Below, in pieces: positions 13,674-20,363 of a stretch of 22,601 nucleotides of DNA. Positions within the stretch are counted from its first letter, which is position 1. Every line of letters begins with the position of its first letter. Source of the DNA: Bacteroidales bacterium (lineage in GTDB: Bacteria > Bacteroidota > Bacteroidia > Bacteroidales > Muribaculaceae); contig CAAGGJ010000027.1 of the NCBI GenBank assembly GCA_900769345.1, positions 1 through 22,601 of the forward strand, in the 5' to 3' direction. Position numbers and translations under genes: made by a program. The notes beneath the pieces are model-generated. The model was given only the letters and a program-made list of their open reading frames with translations, did not search any database and had not been told where the DNA came from.

Positions 13674-14252
13674 ATGGCAAACAAAGATAAGAATTGGGAA
13701 ATCCTCCAAAGTGAATATGTGATACGCCGGCCGTGGCTTACGGCTCGCAAGGATAAGGTGCGTATGCCCAACGGGGTGGTAAACGATGAACACTGGGTGC
13801 TCGAATATCCTGAATGGGCTAATGTGATAGCCATCACTCGCGATGGCCGATTCGTGATGGAATATCAATATCGTCACGGTCTGCGCCGCTGCGGCTACGA
13901 ACTTTGTGCCGGAGTGGTGGAGGACGGTGAGGACCCGCTTGATGCCGCTAAGCGCGAACTCTATGAGGAAACCGGTTTCGGCGGCGGGGAATGGACCAAA
14001 TATATGGCTATCTCTGCCAATCCGAGCACTACGAGCAACCTCACTCACTGTTATATTGCCGAGGGCGTGGAACCTGTGTCTTCGCAGCACCTTGAGGCCA
14101 CCGAGGACATCGATGTGGTGATAATGACTGCTGCCGAGGTGCGCCAAAAGTTGCTCTGCGGCGAGATAGTGCAGGCGCTTATGGCGGCTCCGCTTTGGCG
14201 ATATTTTAGCGAACACCCCGAACTTTTCTCCGATGATGAGCCTCAACGCTGA
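13674..14252 (+). CDS. Nudix hydrolase, ADP-ribose pyrophosphatase-like
   Basis: A 192-residue cytoplasmic enzyme that should hydrolyse a nucleoside diphosphate linked to another group. The Nudix box is complete at residues 80-102: G80, then E86, then REL-YEE-TGF (R94, E95, E98, E99, G101). These are the Mg-binding glutamates and the loop-helix-loop. The preceding strands (WVLEYPEWANVIAITRDGRFVMEYQYRHG) and the Pro in SANPSTTSN downstream of the box resemble ADP-ribose pyrophosphatases, so ADP-ribose is the first substrate guess. It has its own promoter. Its last 20 bases overlap the start of the next gene in another frame, implying coupled translation. Confidence 0.93.
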   Translation: MANKDKNWEILQSEYVIRRPWLTARKDKVRMPNGVVNDEHWVLEYPEWANVIAITRDGRFVMEYQYRHGLRRCGYELCAGVVEDGEDPLDAAKRELYEETGFGGGEWTKYMAISANPSTTSNLTHCYIAEGVEPVSSQHLEATEDIDVVIMTAAEVRQKLLCGEIVQALMAAPLWRYFSEHPELFSDDEPQR

Positions 14253-15468
14253 ATCTCGATTTACCGGCGCGCTGCGGCGATTGATGGTGACTGTGGTGAC
14301 TGTGGTCTGCATTACACAGATAGCGGCTGCCAAGGCTTCGCTTACCGCTCACCGCAATGTGGGCGACGGAACATATAACTTCTGGCTATATCTGCCCGAC
14401 GGCTACGAGAATAGCGTTGGTAGCAAACCGCTTATCGTGTTTCTGCACGGAGCGAGTCTGTGCGGCAACAACCTCAACTCGGTGAAGCGCTACGGACTAA
14501 TCGACGCTGTGGAAGAAGGCCGATTGATAGATGCCGTTATCGTGGCTCCGCAATGTCCGGGCGGCGGGTGGAAGCCCGAACGGGTGCATGCCACTGTGGA
14601 ATGGGTGAAGCGTAACTATCCCTTCGACGCTAATCGCCTGTATGTGGTGGGGATGAGCCTCGGCGGATTTGGCACGGTGGACTACTGTGCCACCTATCCC
14701 GATGAGGTGGCTGCCGGAATAGGTATGTGTGGCGGTGGCACCGTCAGCGCCGAACGCCAGCAAAACCTCGCCCGATTGCCTTTCTGGCTTATTCACGGCA
14801 CTGCCGACCGCGCTGTGCGCATAGCCGAATCGAAGAAGGTGGAAGCCAATATCCTCAATGCTCCCGAGGGTGGACAGCGCTTGCGCACCACTTGGCTACA
14901 GGGGGGCAATCACGGTGCCCCGGCGCGTGTGTTTTATCACAGCGACACTTATAAGTGGCTTTTCAGCCATCGCCTCAACGACTTCGACCGCCCGGTGAAC
15001 CGCGACATCGATTTCACTATGTCGAAACTCCGCGGCGCCTACAACTCCATGCCTCGCGGCGTGGTGGCTGTGGACAATGCCGGTGCCGGCAACATCAAAA
15101 AATACACCGATGCCGAATTCGACCTCGACGACTTCGATATGGCTCCCTATGAGAATATCACATACGACGACCTCGATTTCGATAGCTCCGACTTTGTGCC
15201 TGCCGGATTCGACGACGATTCGTCGAACAGCAAATCGGTGCTCAACGAGCAGGGGCGTCGCAAAATCTCCGGCTCCGAATCGATCGAAAAAACTAAGCAG
15301 AGCACCAAACGAAGCTCCGGCACCTCGTCGCGCACCGTAACGGTGCGCAGCGGCGACACGCTCGACAAGATAGCACGCCGCAACGGTACAACCATCGACC
15401 GCCTCTGTAAAATTAACGGCATATCTCGCACATCAACTCTGCGCATAGGGCAAAAACTGAAACTTTAG
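14233..15468 (+). CDS. Secreted alpha/beta hydrolase with C-terminal LysM domain
   Basis: A 411-residue exported protein. An N-terminal hydrophobic segment (about 15-33, ending IAAAKA) is a signal peptide. The hydrolase domain (about 45-245) has the oxyanion-type LIVFLHGASLCG, the nucleophile elbow GMSLGG (Ser142), candidate acid Asp192 (HGTADRAV) and His227 (GGNHGAP), as in polyhydroxybutyrate-depolymerase/phospholipase-like esterases. A long acidic, low-complexity linker (about 280-360, rich in Asp and Ser) leads to one LysM domain (about 366-411: VTVRSGDTLDKIARRNGTTIDRL). LysM binds peptidoglycan or other N-acetylglucosamine polymers, so the enzyme is probably held at the cell wall. It overlaps the Nudix gene by 20 bases. 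The substrate is unknown. Confidence 0.9.
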   Translation: MMSLNAESRFTGALRRLMVTVVTVVCITQIAAAKASLTAHRNVGDGTYNFWLYLPDGYENSVGSKPLIVFLHGASLCGNNLNSVKRYGLIDAVEEGRLIDAVIVAPQCPGGGWKPERVHATVEWVKRNYPFDANRLYVVGMSLGGFGTVDYCATYPDEVAAGIGMCGGGTVSAERQQNLARLPFWLIHGTADRAVRIAESKKVEANILNAPEGGQRLRTTWLQGGNHGAPARVFYHSDTYKWLFSHRLNDFDRPVNRDIDFTMSKLRGAYNSMPRGVVAVDNAGAGNIKKYTDAEFDLDDFDMAPYENITYDDLDFDSSDFVPAGFDDDSSNSKSVLNEQGRRKISGSESIEKTKQSTKRSSGTSSRTVTVRSGDTLDKIARRNGTTIDRLCKINGISRTSTLRIGQKLKL

Positions 15469-15624
15469 GTGCCTCCTTGCCGATTATCTCCTGCCGATTT
15501 TATGGGTCAATGTGTAGCGCTCGTTGCGACTTGTGCAACGGGTTGGGCGTAATGTGCGATTATGACGCATTGGTGCAAAATGCTTATTTCTTGTTCTGTA
15601 TTTCTTGTTTTGCAATTTTTATAT

Positions 15625-15632
15625 TACCTTTG
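15625..15632 (+). promoter_or_regulatory. Promoter (-7 box) of the DUF2147 gene
   Basis: TACCTTTG matches TAnnTTTG exactly, 43 bases before the ATG. T-rich sequence upstream contains TTTC at 20 bases and CTTG at 17 bases, neither ideal. The leader then contains AATTTTTTAAG (15647-15657) and a second TTTTTAAG directly before the ATG. Confidence 0.7.
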
Positions 15633-15675
15633 CATCGCAAAACACTAATTTTTTAAGGTAAAAAAGGTTTTTAAG

Positions 15676-16131
15676 ATGAAGAAATTTATTATCACAATGA
15701 TTTGTGCCGTGATGGCAATCGTGCCAATGGTGGCGCAGGATATGAATTCGAATGGCGATAATATAGTGGGTGAATATCTCACCGACCGCGGCGGAAGCAA
15801 GAGCAAAGTGCGCGTCACCAAGAATGTCGATGGCACCTATAATGCGCAAGTTTTTTGGGTTGAGCACCCCAACGACGACAAGGGCAACAAGCGCAAAGAT
15901 GTGAAAAACCCCGATAAATCGCTTCGCAATGTCGACATCGATAAAGTGGTGCTCGTGAAAGGTCTGCAATACAAACCCAAGGACAAGAAATGGGGCGGAG
16001 CCAAGATTTACGACCCCACCAAGGGCATTCGCGTGAACGCCAGCGCCGAATTTGTGGAGCCAAAAAAACTCAAACTTCGCGGCACCATTATGGGCATAGG
16101 CGCCACTCTCTACTGGACCAAGATAAAATGA
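15676..16131 (+). CDS. Secreted DUF2147 protein
   Basis: A 151-residue exported protein of the DUF2147 family, whose function is not established. A signal peptide (MKKFIITMICAVMAIVPMVAQ) would be cut near residue 20. The mature part starts with the family's GEYLTDRGGSKSKVRVTKNVDGTYNAQVFWVE. Later come DKVVLVKGLQYKPKDKKWGGAKIYDPTKG and the C-terminal LRGTIMGIGATLYWTK. These are the conserved blocks of the small beta-barrel expected for the family. It has its own promoter and a strong terminator, so it is monocistronic. The leader resembles those of gap and pckA, which hints at high expression. Confidence 0.9.
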   Translation: MKKFIITMICAVMAIVPMVAQDMNSNGDNIVGEYLTDRGGSKSKVRVTKNVDGTYNAQVFWVEHPNDDKGNKRKDVKNPDKSLRNVDIDKVVLVKGLQYKPKDKKWGGAKIYDPTKGIRVNASAEFVEPKKLKLRGTIMGIGATLYWTKIK

Positions 16132-16210
16132 TGCATTTTCATAGCATACGCACCGATAGCAACGCCGGTGCAACGCAAAATAAACCATATATATAACAAT
16201 GACTCTTTTG

Positions 16211-16250
16211 TGACCATCGTTGGCGTGAGCCAATGGCGGTCATTTTTTTT
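16211..16250 (+). terminator. Intrinsic terminator of the DUF2147 gene
   Basis: TGACC and GGTCA form the base of a long stem whose upper part (TTGGC with GCCAA) closes a GTGA loop, with one mismatch and two wobble pairs. Eight T follow directly (16243-16250). Confidence 0.9.
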
Positions 16251-16320
16251 CTATTGCTTCGGGAACTAACCGATATGCTTTTATGCCAAAGCCCGGCGAT
16301 GGAGATTCGTTTCTTTATTG

Positions 16321-16328
16321 TATCTTTG
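16321..16328 (+). promoter_or_regulatory. Promoter (-7 box) of the radical SAM gene
   Basis: TATCTTTG matches the -7 consensus exactly and lies 23 bases before the ATG at 16352. It rules out the in-frame ATG at 16283, which lies upstream of it. No clear -33 TTTG is present. Confidence 0.65.
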
Positions 16329-16351
16329 CAGCAAACATTGTGTTTGTAACC

Positions 16352-17191
16352 ATGATATCGCGCTGCTACCTCGAAATCACCAATATCTGCAACCTCGATT
16401 GCCTCTTCTGCCCTAAGACCGATAGGGCAAAGCGCGTCATGACCATCGACGAGTTTCACCGGCTTACCGATCGGCTGCAAGGCGAAGTAAAATTTCTATA
16501 TTTTCACCTTATGGGCGAGCCCACATTGCACCCACATCTTGCCCGATTTGTAGCCGAGGCGCGCCACAAAGGCTTTGTGCCGGTGTTGACCACCAACGGC
16601 ACGCTACTCCACAGCGCCGATGACCTCATAGATGCCGGACTGCATAAGGTGCAAATCTCACTTCATTCGCACGAAGGCAATGGATGTAGCCATCTCGAGG
16701 AATATATGGCAAACGTAATGCGTTTCTCGCTCCGAATAGCCTCCCAAGGCACCATAGTGGTGCTGCGACTGTGGAATCAAGGAGGATTCGACAGAGCCAA
16801 TAGCGATGTGCTTAAACTTGTGGCTGACTATGCCCCGCTACCATGGACTGAGCGCCACGATGGCTGGAAAGTGGCTCCAAACATATACATCGAGCGCGAC
16901 AACATGTTTCAATGGCCCGATGCGGCAGGCGAGGAGTGCTGCGACCAACAGATTTTCTGCTATGCCTTGCGCAATCAGGTGGGCGTGCTAGTCGACGGCA
17001 GCGTGGTGCCTTGTTGTCTCGACCATGCCGGAAGTATAGTGCTGGGCAACCTTTTTGAGCAATCCCTTGCTGAGATAATTGCCTCACCGCGAGCACAAGC
17101 CATCTACCACGGTTTTTCGCGCCATACAGCCGTTGAACCACTCTGCCGCCGATGCGGTTATGCTGCACTCACCAAACAATTCCGCCGTTAA
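16352..17191 (+). CDS. Radical SAM protein with SPASM-like C terminus
   Basis: A 279-residue enzyme. The radical SAM cluster motif CNLDCLFC (Cys13, Cys17, Cys20) follows an initial strand (YLEITNI), and the GEPTLHPHLARF motif fits the SAM-binding glycine-Glu motif. LTTNGTLL and VQISLHS are typical barrel strands. The C terminus carries more cysteines (ECCDQQIFC, VVPCCLD, CRRC), in the style of a SPASM or twitch domain with an auxiliary iron-sulfur cluster. SPASM proteins often modify peptides or mature enzymes. I see no small precursor peptide, protease or exporter nearby, so the substrate is unknown. The start at 16352 is chosen because the -7 box lies just upstream. Confidence 0.88.
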   Translation: MISRCYLEITNICNLDCLFCPKTDRAKRVMTIDEFHRLTDRLQGEVKFLYFHLMGEPTLHPHLARFVAEARHKGFVPVLTTNGTLLHSADDLIDAGLHKVQISLHSHEGNGCSHLEEYMANVMRFSLRIASQGTIVVLRLWNQGGFDRANSDVLKLVADYAPLPWTERHDGWKVAPNIYIERDNMFQWPDAAGEECCDQQIFCYALRNQVGVLVDGSVVPCCLDHAGSIVLGNLFEQSLAEIIASPRAQAIYHGFSRHTAVEPLCRRCGYAALTKQFRR

Positions 17192-17242
17192 CTCTTGTGA
17201 AAATCCCTATTTATTAATACCACCGCATCTGCTGAATAAATC

Positions 17243-17489
17243 AATCTGTTTTATCTGTGTGAGGTGTGTTAAAACCACTGCATCCGCATTGCAACCCCCC
17301 GTGTTCTAAAACATCAGCGGCAACCGCCGCACAACGTCGGAGACGTTGATTTATGGTTAGCACCACACAGAGGGAGCGACAGCGACCGGTGTGGTGTCCC
17401 TCGACCAACCAAGCAAATCAGCTTCGGAGATGCTGATAATCACCCTCCGCCAACTTATCTCACACAGATTCAACAGATCAAAACAGATT
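17243..17489. repeat. Inverted-repeat-bounded element
   Basis: The left arm (17243-17263) reads AATCTGTTTT then ATCTGTGTGAG. The right arm (17459-17489) is its reverse complement except for ten additional bases in the middle. The arms enclose about 195 bases carrying three internal hairpins. No transposase is encoded, so it could be a small non-autonomous element or two independent repeats in opposite orientation. Confidence 0.5.
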
Positions 17490-17610
17490 AACACCGCAGC
17501 ATTGTGTAAATCCGTGTACAAACAATTCATTTGAGGAAATCGGTGTTTAAATAACCACCCGCAAAGCATTCTGAAAGAACGAACGCCCGAGCTGAGCGAG
17601 TGGCTCGCAG

Positions 17611-17639
17611 CCGAGGGTGAAGCGCAGCGCAACCCTCGG
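17611..17639. repeat. Perfect 8-base-pair hairpin
   Basis: CCGAGGGT (17611-17618) pairs with ACCCTCGG (17632-17639) around a GC-rich 13-base loop. It lies about 45 bases from the truncated lipoprotein reading frame and may mark the junction that truncated it. Confidence 0.55.
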
Positions 17640-17682
17640 TAATCATTCCGTAGATCACGGCGCGAGAGGTTTGATTGTTGTA

Positions 17683-18032
17683 TTAATTAAGCACAAAACC
17701 TTCGTAGAAAGCTGCTCTCATATATTCATTCGAATGTTTATCCTTGCTGAAGTGCTCAACGGCAATGCTGATAAGCGAGTCGTTGGGGATAAAGATGTCG
17801 GTTTTCACCTTTGCTTGTGTTACCAGTAGAGCATATCGGGCGCTATAGTCTTGGTTGAGGTTGGCGACGTTCACTTGGTCTAATAGAGTGAGAGCCGAGT
17901 CGGGGTTTTCCTCCATAATAAAGTCGGCGGAGTCGATGAGGTGAGCATCATTATTGCTGCCGCAAGCCGAAACCAGTAGCAGCAATGCGGCTACCGATGC
18001 TTTAAGTGATATTAGAAGCGTTCGATTTACAT
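17683..18032 (-). pseudogene. Remnant of a tetratricopeptide-type lipoprotein gene
   Basis: The 100-codon frame from a TTG at 17985 reads LLLVSACGSNN, a lipobox, then DSADFIMEENPDSALTLLDQVN and ARYALLVTQAKVKTD. This resembles the start of the large Bacteroidales sensor lipoproteins with tetratricopeptide repeats. The same frame extends upstream through more signal-peptide-like residues (NRTLLISLKASVAAL) but has no ATG. An ATG at 18030-18032 is out of frame and is followed at once by TAA. The C-terminal side stops after FYEGFVLN, where such proteins normally continue for hundreds of residues, and hairpin repeats follow. No promoter is seen between it and the pckA terminator. It is broken at both ends and probably not functional. 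Confidence 0.65.
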
Positions 18033-18053
18033 AATATTAATAGGGGTGGATTT

Positions 18054-18090
18054 AAAAAAAATGCCTCGCCCGAAATAAGGGGCGAGGCAT
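18054..18090 (-). terminator. Intrinsic terminator of pckA
   Basis: A perfect 11-base-pair GC-rich stem (18061-18071 with 18080-18090) closes an 8-base loop. Read on the minus strand it is followed by seven T (18054-18060). It lies 45 bases beyond the pckA stop. Confidence 0.93.
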
Positions 18091-18134
18091 TGATCGGAAG
18101 ATATAATTGTTCTTGTTTTATTATTGCCGAACGA

Positions 18135-19739
18135 TTATAGTTGAGGACCAGCAGCAACAAGAGCCTTACCTGCTTCGTTGTTGGTGTACTTGTCGAAGTT
18201 CTTGATGAAGCGAGCAGCGAGGTCTTTAGCCTTTTCTTCCCAGATAGAAGCGTCGGCGTAGGTGTCGCGTGGGTCAAGAATAGCAGGGTTAACGTTAGGA
18301 AGGCTTGTAGGAACTTCGAAGTCGAACATAGGGATCTTCTTGGTTTCAGCCTTGAGGATAGAGCCGTCGAGGATAGCGTCGATGATACCGCGGGTATCAG
18401 GAATTGAGATACGCTTGCCTGTACCGTTCCAACCTGTGTTAACGAGGTATGCCTTAGCACCGCTCTTTTCCATCTTCTTCACGAGTTCTTCAGCATACTT
18501 GGTTGGGTGGAGTTCCAAGAAAGCTTGGCCGAAGCAAGCCGAGAAGGTAGGAGTAGGTTCGGTGATGCCGCGTTCTGTACCTGCCAACTTAGCGGTGAAG
18601 CCCGAAAGGAAGTAGTACTTAGTTTGCTCAGGAGTCAAGATAGACACTGGAGGAAGCACGCCGAATGCGTCAGCCGACAAGAAGATAACGTTCTTGGCAG
18701 CAGGAGCCGAGCTACCCGGTTGGATGTTGTTGATGTGGTTGATTGGGTAAGAAACGCGAGTGTTTTCGGTAACCGACTTGTCGTTGAAGTCGATGTTGCC
18801 GTTAGCGTCTACGGTAACGTTTTCGAGAAGAGCGTTGCGCTTGATAGCACCGTAGATGTCGGGTTCGTGTTCCTTAGAGAGGCCGATAACCTTAGCGTAG
18901 CAACCACCTTCGAAGTTGAATACGCCGTTGTCGTCCCAGCCGTGTTCGTCGTCACCGATGAGGCGGCGCTTAGGATCGGTAGAAAGAGTGGTCTTACCTG
19001 TGCCCGAAAGGCCGAAGAAGATAGCAGTGTTTTCGCCGTTCATGTCGCAGTTGGCCGAGCAGTGCATCGAAGCAATGCCTTGGAGTGGCAAGTAGTAGTT
19101 CATCATTGAGAACATACCCTTCTTCATTTCACCACCGTACCAAGTGTTGATGATTACTTGTTCGCGGCTTGTTACGTTGAATGCAACGCAAGTTTCTGAG
19201 TTCAAACCGAGTTCCTTGTAGTCTTCTACCTTAGCCTTCGAAGCGTTGTAGATAACGAAGTTAGGTTCGAAGTTAGCAAGTTCTTCTTCGGTAGGACGGA
19301 TAAACATGTTGGTCACGAAGTGAGCCTGCCATGCTACTTCCACGATGAAGCGAACAGCCATACGAGTGTCGGCGTTAGCACCGCAGAATGCGTCAACTAC
19401 AAAAAGCTTCTTATTTGAGAGTTCTTTCTTTGCGATTTCCTTAACATGAGCCCAAGTTTCTTCGGTCATTGGGTGGTTATCGTTCTTGTAAGCCTCTGAA
19501 GTCCACCATACGGTGTTCTTAGAGGTTTCATCCATAACGATATACTTGTCTTTAGGAGAACGACCGGTGTAGATACCTGTCATTACGTTTACGGCGCCAA
19601 GTTCTGTGTCTTGACCTACTTCAAAGCCTTCGAGGCCTGCCTTTGTTTCTTCTTCGAAGAGAACTTCGTAAGAAGGATTGTACACTACCTCAGTGGTGCC
19701 TGAGATGCCGTACTTCAATAAATCTTCTTTTTTAAACAT
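18135..19739 (-). CDS. pckA: Phosphoenolpyruvate carboxykinase (ATP)
   Basis: A cytoplasmic enzyme that interconverts oxaloacetate plus ATP and phosphoenolpyruvate plus CO2. In gut Bacteroidales it is thought to run mainly towards CO2 fixation on the way to succinate. The 534-residue protein matches the ATP-type family in length. The phosphate-binding loop is GLSGTGKTT (243-251), followed by the metal-binding IGDDEHGW (261-268). The substrate-binding TGRSPKDKY (58-66) and YGGEMKKGMFSMMNYYLP (201-218) are present. The start ATG has AATTTTTTAAG four bases upstream, as in gap. It is transcribed alone from a -7 box at 19864-19871 with a leader of about 118 bases, and ends at a strong terminator. 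Confidence 0.98.
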   Translation of the reverse strand: MFKKEDLLKYGISGTTEVVYNPSYEVLFEEETKAGLEGFEVGQDTELGAVNVMTGIYTGRSPKDKYIVMDETSKNTVWWTSEAYKNDNHPMTEETWAHVKEIAKKELSNKKLFVVDAFCGANADTRMAVRFIVEVAWQAHFVTNMFIRPTEEELANFEPNFVIYNASKAKVEDYKELGLNSETCVAFNVTSREQVIINTWYGGEMKKGMFSMMNYYLPLQGIASMHCSANCDMNGENTAIFFGLSGTGKTTLSTDPKRRLIGDDEHGWDDNGVFNFEGGCYAKVIGLSKEHEPDIYGAIKRNALLENVTVDANGNIDFNDKSVTENTRVSYPINHINNIQPGSSAPAAKNVIFLSADAFGVLPPVSILTPEQTKYYFLSGFTAKLAGTERGITEPTPTFSACFGQAFLELHPTKYAEELVKKMEKSGAKAYLVNTGWNGTGKRISIPDTRGIIDAILDGSILKAETKKIPMFDFEVPTSLPNVNPAILDPRDTYADASIWEEKAKDLAARFIKNFDKYTNNEAGKALVAAGPQL

Positions 19740-19863
19740 TTCCCTTAAAAAATTTGTGTTATGATGAATAATATTTTGATTTTTCGCGTATTCGCTGCCG
19801 AGTGTTTGCCTCGCTCGCTTGCCGTATGGCGGGCGCTTGAGTCAAGACCTCGTTTAGCGACTA

Positions 19864-19871
19864 CAAAGATA
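19864..19871 (-). promoter_or_regulatory. pckA promoter (-7 box)
   Basis: On the minus strand TATCTTTG matches the -7 consensus exactly. A T-rich stretch (TTTTTC) covers the -33 position. The leader of about 118 bases is GC-rich in its first half, unlike the A/T-rich 3' part next to the start codon. Confidence 0.7.
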
Positions 19872-19978
19872 TAACAATTTTTTCTATTAGAAAAATCATT
19901 AAAGAAATATTTCTTTAATTTTCGTCGTCGCTGCAATTTGGCTGGTTTTTAATGGGTTTGCTGTGGCGGTTTTTGCTA

Positions 19979-20008
19979 TGTGTAGGGTGTGGCTGTGTAG
20001 GGTGTGGT
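19979..20008. repeat. 15-base tandem duplication
   Basis: TGTGTAGGGTGTGGC (19979-19993) is repeated directly at 19994-20008 with a single difference at the last base. It is probably a simple slippage duplication. Confidence 0.8.
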
Positions 20009-20102
20009 GGGTTGACAGTTTTGGAGCGTGCATAGCTCACATATCACACTCGGGCAGCACATCCTCTGAGGCTGTTTTTGAGTCTTAGGTGTAGAATAAT
20101 AA

Positions 20103-20180
20103 TTTTTTTGAAAAAAATTATATCATTAATGTGCAGAATATCAGCACAATAGCTAAATACTGAAATTTTTTTCAAAAAAT
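20103..20180. repeat. Nested A/T dyad upstream of the ABC operon
   Basis: A 17-base arm (20103-20119, T7-G-A7-TT) is matched 16 of 17 by its reverse complement at 20164-20180. Inside, TGTGC (20130-20134) and GCACA (20144-20148) form a second, nearly concentric dyad. Each outer arm is itself nearly palindromic. It ends 14 bases before the -33 box. Confidence 0.6.
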
Positions 20181-20193
20181 AGTTGCAAAAAAA

Positions 20194-20225
20194 TTTGGAG
20201 GAATGAAAAACTGTGTATACTTTTG
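20194..20225 (+). promoter_or_regulatory. ABC-gntR operon promoter
   Basis: TTTG (20194-20197), 20 bases, then TACTTTTG (20218-20225) is a perfect match to the Bacteroidetes promoter pattern. The leader to the first ATG is about 130 bases. Confidence 0.9.
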
Positions 20226-20226
20226 C

Positions 20227-20250
20227 AGTGTACTACTACACTAATACACT
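20227..20250 (+). promoter_or_regulatory. Probable GntR (YtrA-type) operator
   Basis: AGTGTA (20227-20232) and TACACT (20245-20250) form a dyad with 12 bases between, and an extra TACAC half-site lies at 20237-20241. It begins one base after the -7 box, so a bound repressor would cover the transcription start. The arms resemble the AGTGTA/TACACT dyad I remember for Bacillus YtrA. The matching regulator is the last gene of this operon. Confidence 0.8.
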
Positions 20251-20363
20251 CAGCAGCCCGAACACAGAGCGCAAAAACAGCCGGTCGAGGCTGAGACAAA
20301 AAAGCAGTGGCAGTGCGGCGAAATAACATATAAAAAATATTAAAAATCGAAAAATATAAAATT

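Larger units (their letters stand above)
17192..17682. other. Gene-free stretch rich in hairpins and repeats
   Basis: About 490 bases without a credible gene. It contains an imperfect inverted repeat (17243-17263 with 17459-17489). Between and beyond the arms are several perfect hairpins: 17332-17348, 17361-17396, 17417-17437 and 17611-17639. Two of the hairpins share the loop core CGGAGA with different stems. It looks like a cluster of dispersed intergenic repeats. Confidence 0.6.
19940..20193. other. Intergenic region between pckA and the ABC operon
   Basis: No gene is seen. It holds a 15-base tandem duplication (19979-20008) and a large A/T dyad (20103-20180). Both are described separately. 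The rest shows nothing recognisable. Confidence 0.6.

Noticed and set aside
13674..17191. RiPP biosynthesis cluster around the radical SAM gene
   Set aside because: No precursor peptide, protease or transporter was found. The Nudix, hydrolase and DUF2147 genes have separate promoters and no known peptide-modifying role.
17192..17682. CRISPR array or insertion sequence
   Set aside because: The repeats are not regularly spaced or identical, and no cas gene or transposase is present.
18141..19109. Long plus-strand frames opposite pckA
   Set aside because: They are antisense shadows of a highly biased gene, with no domain and no promoter.
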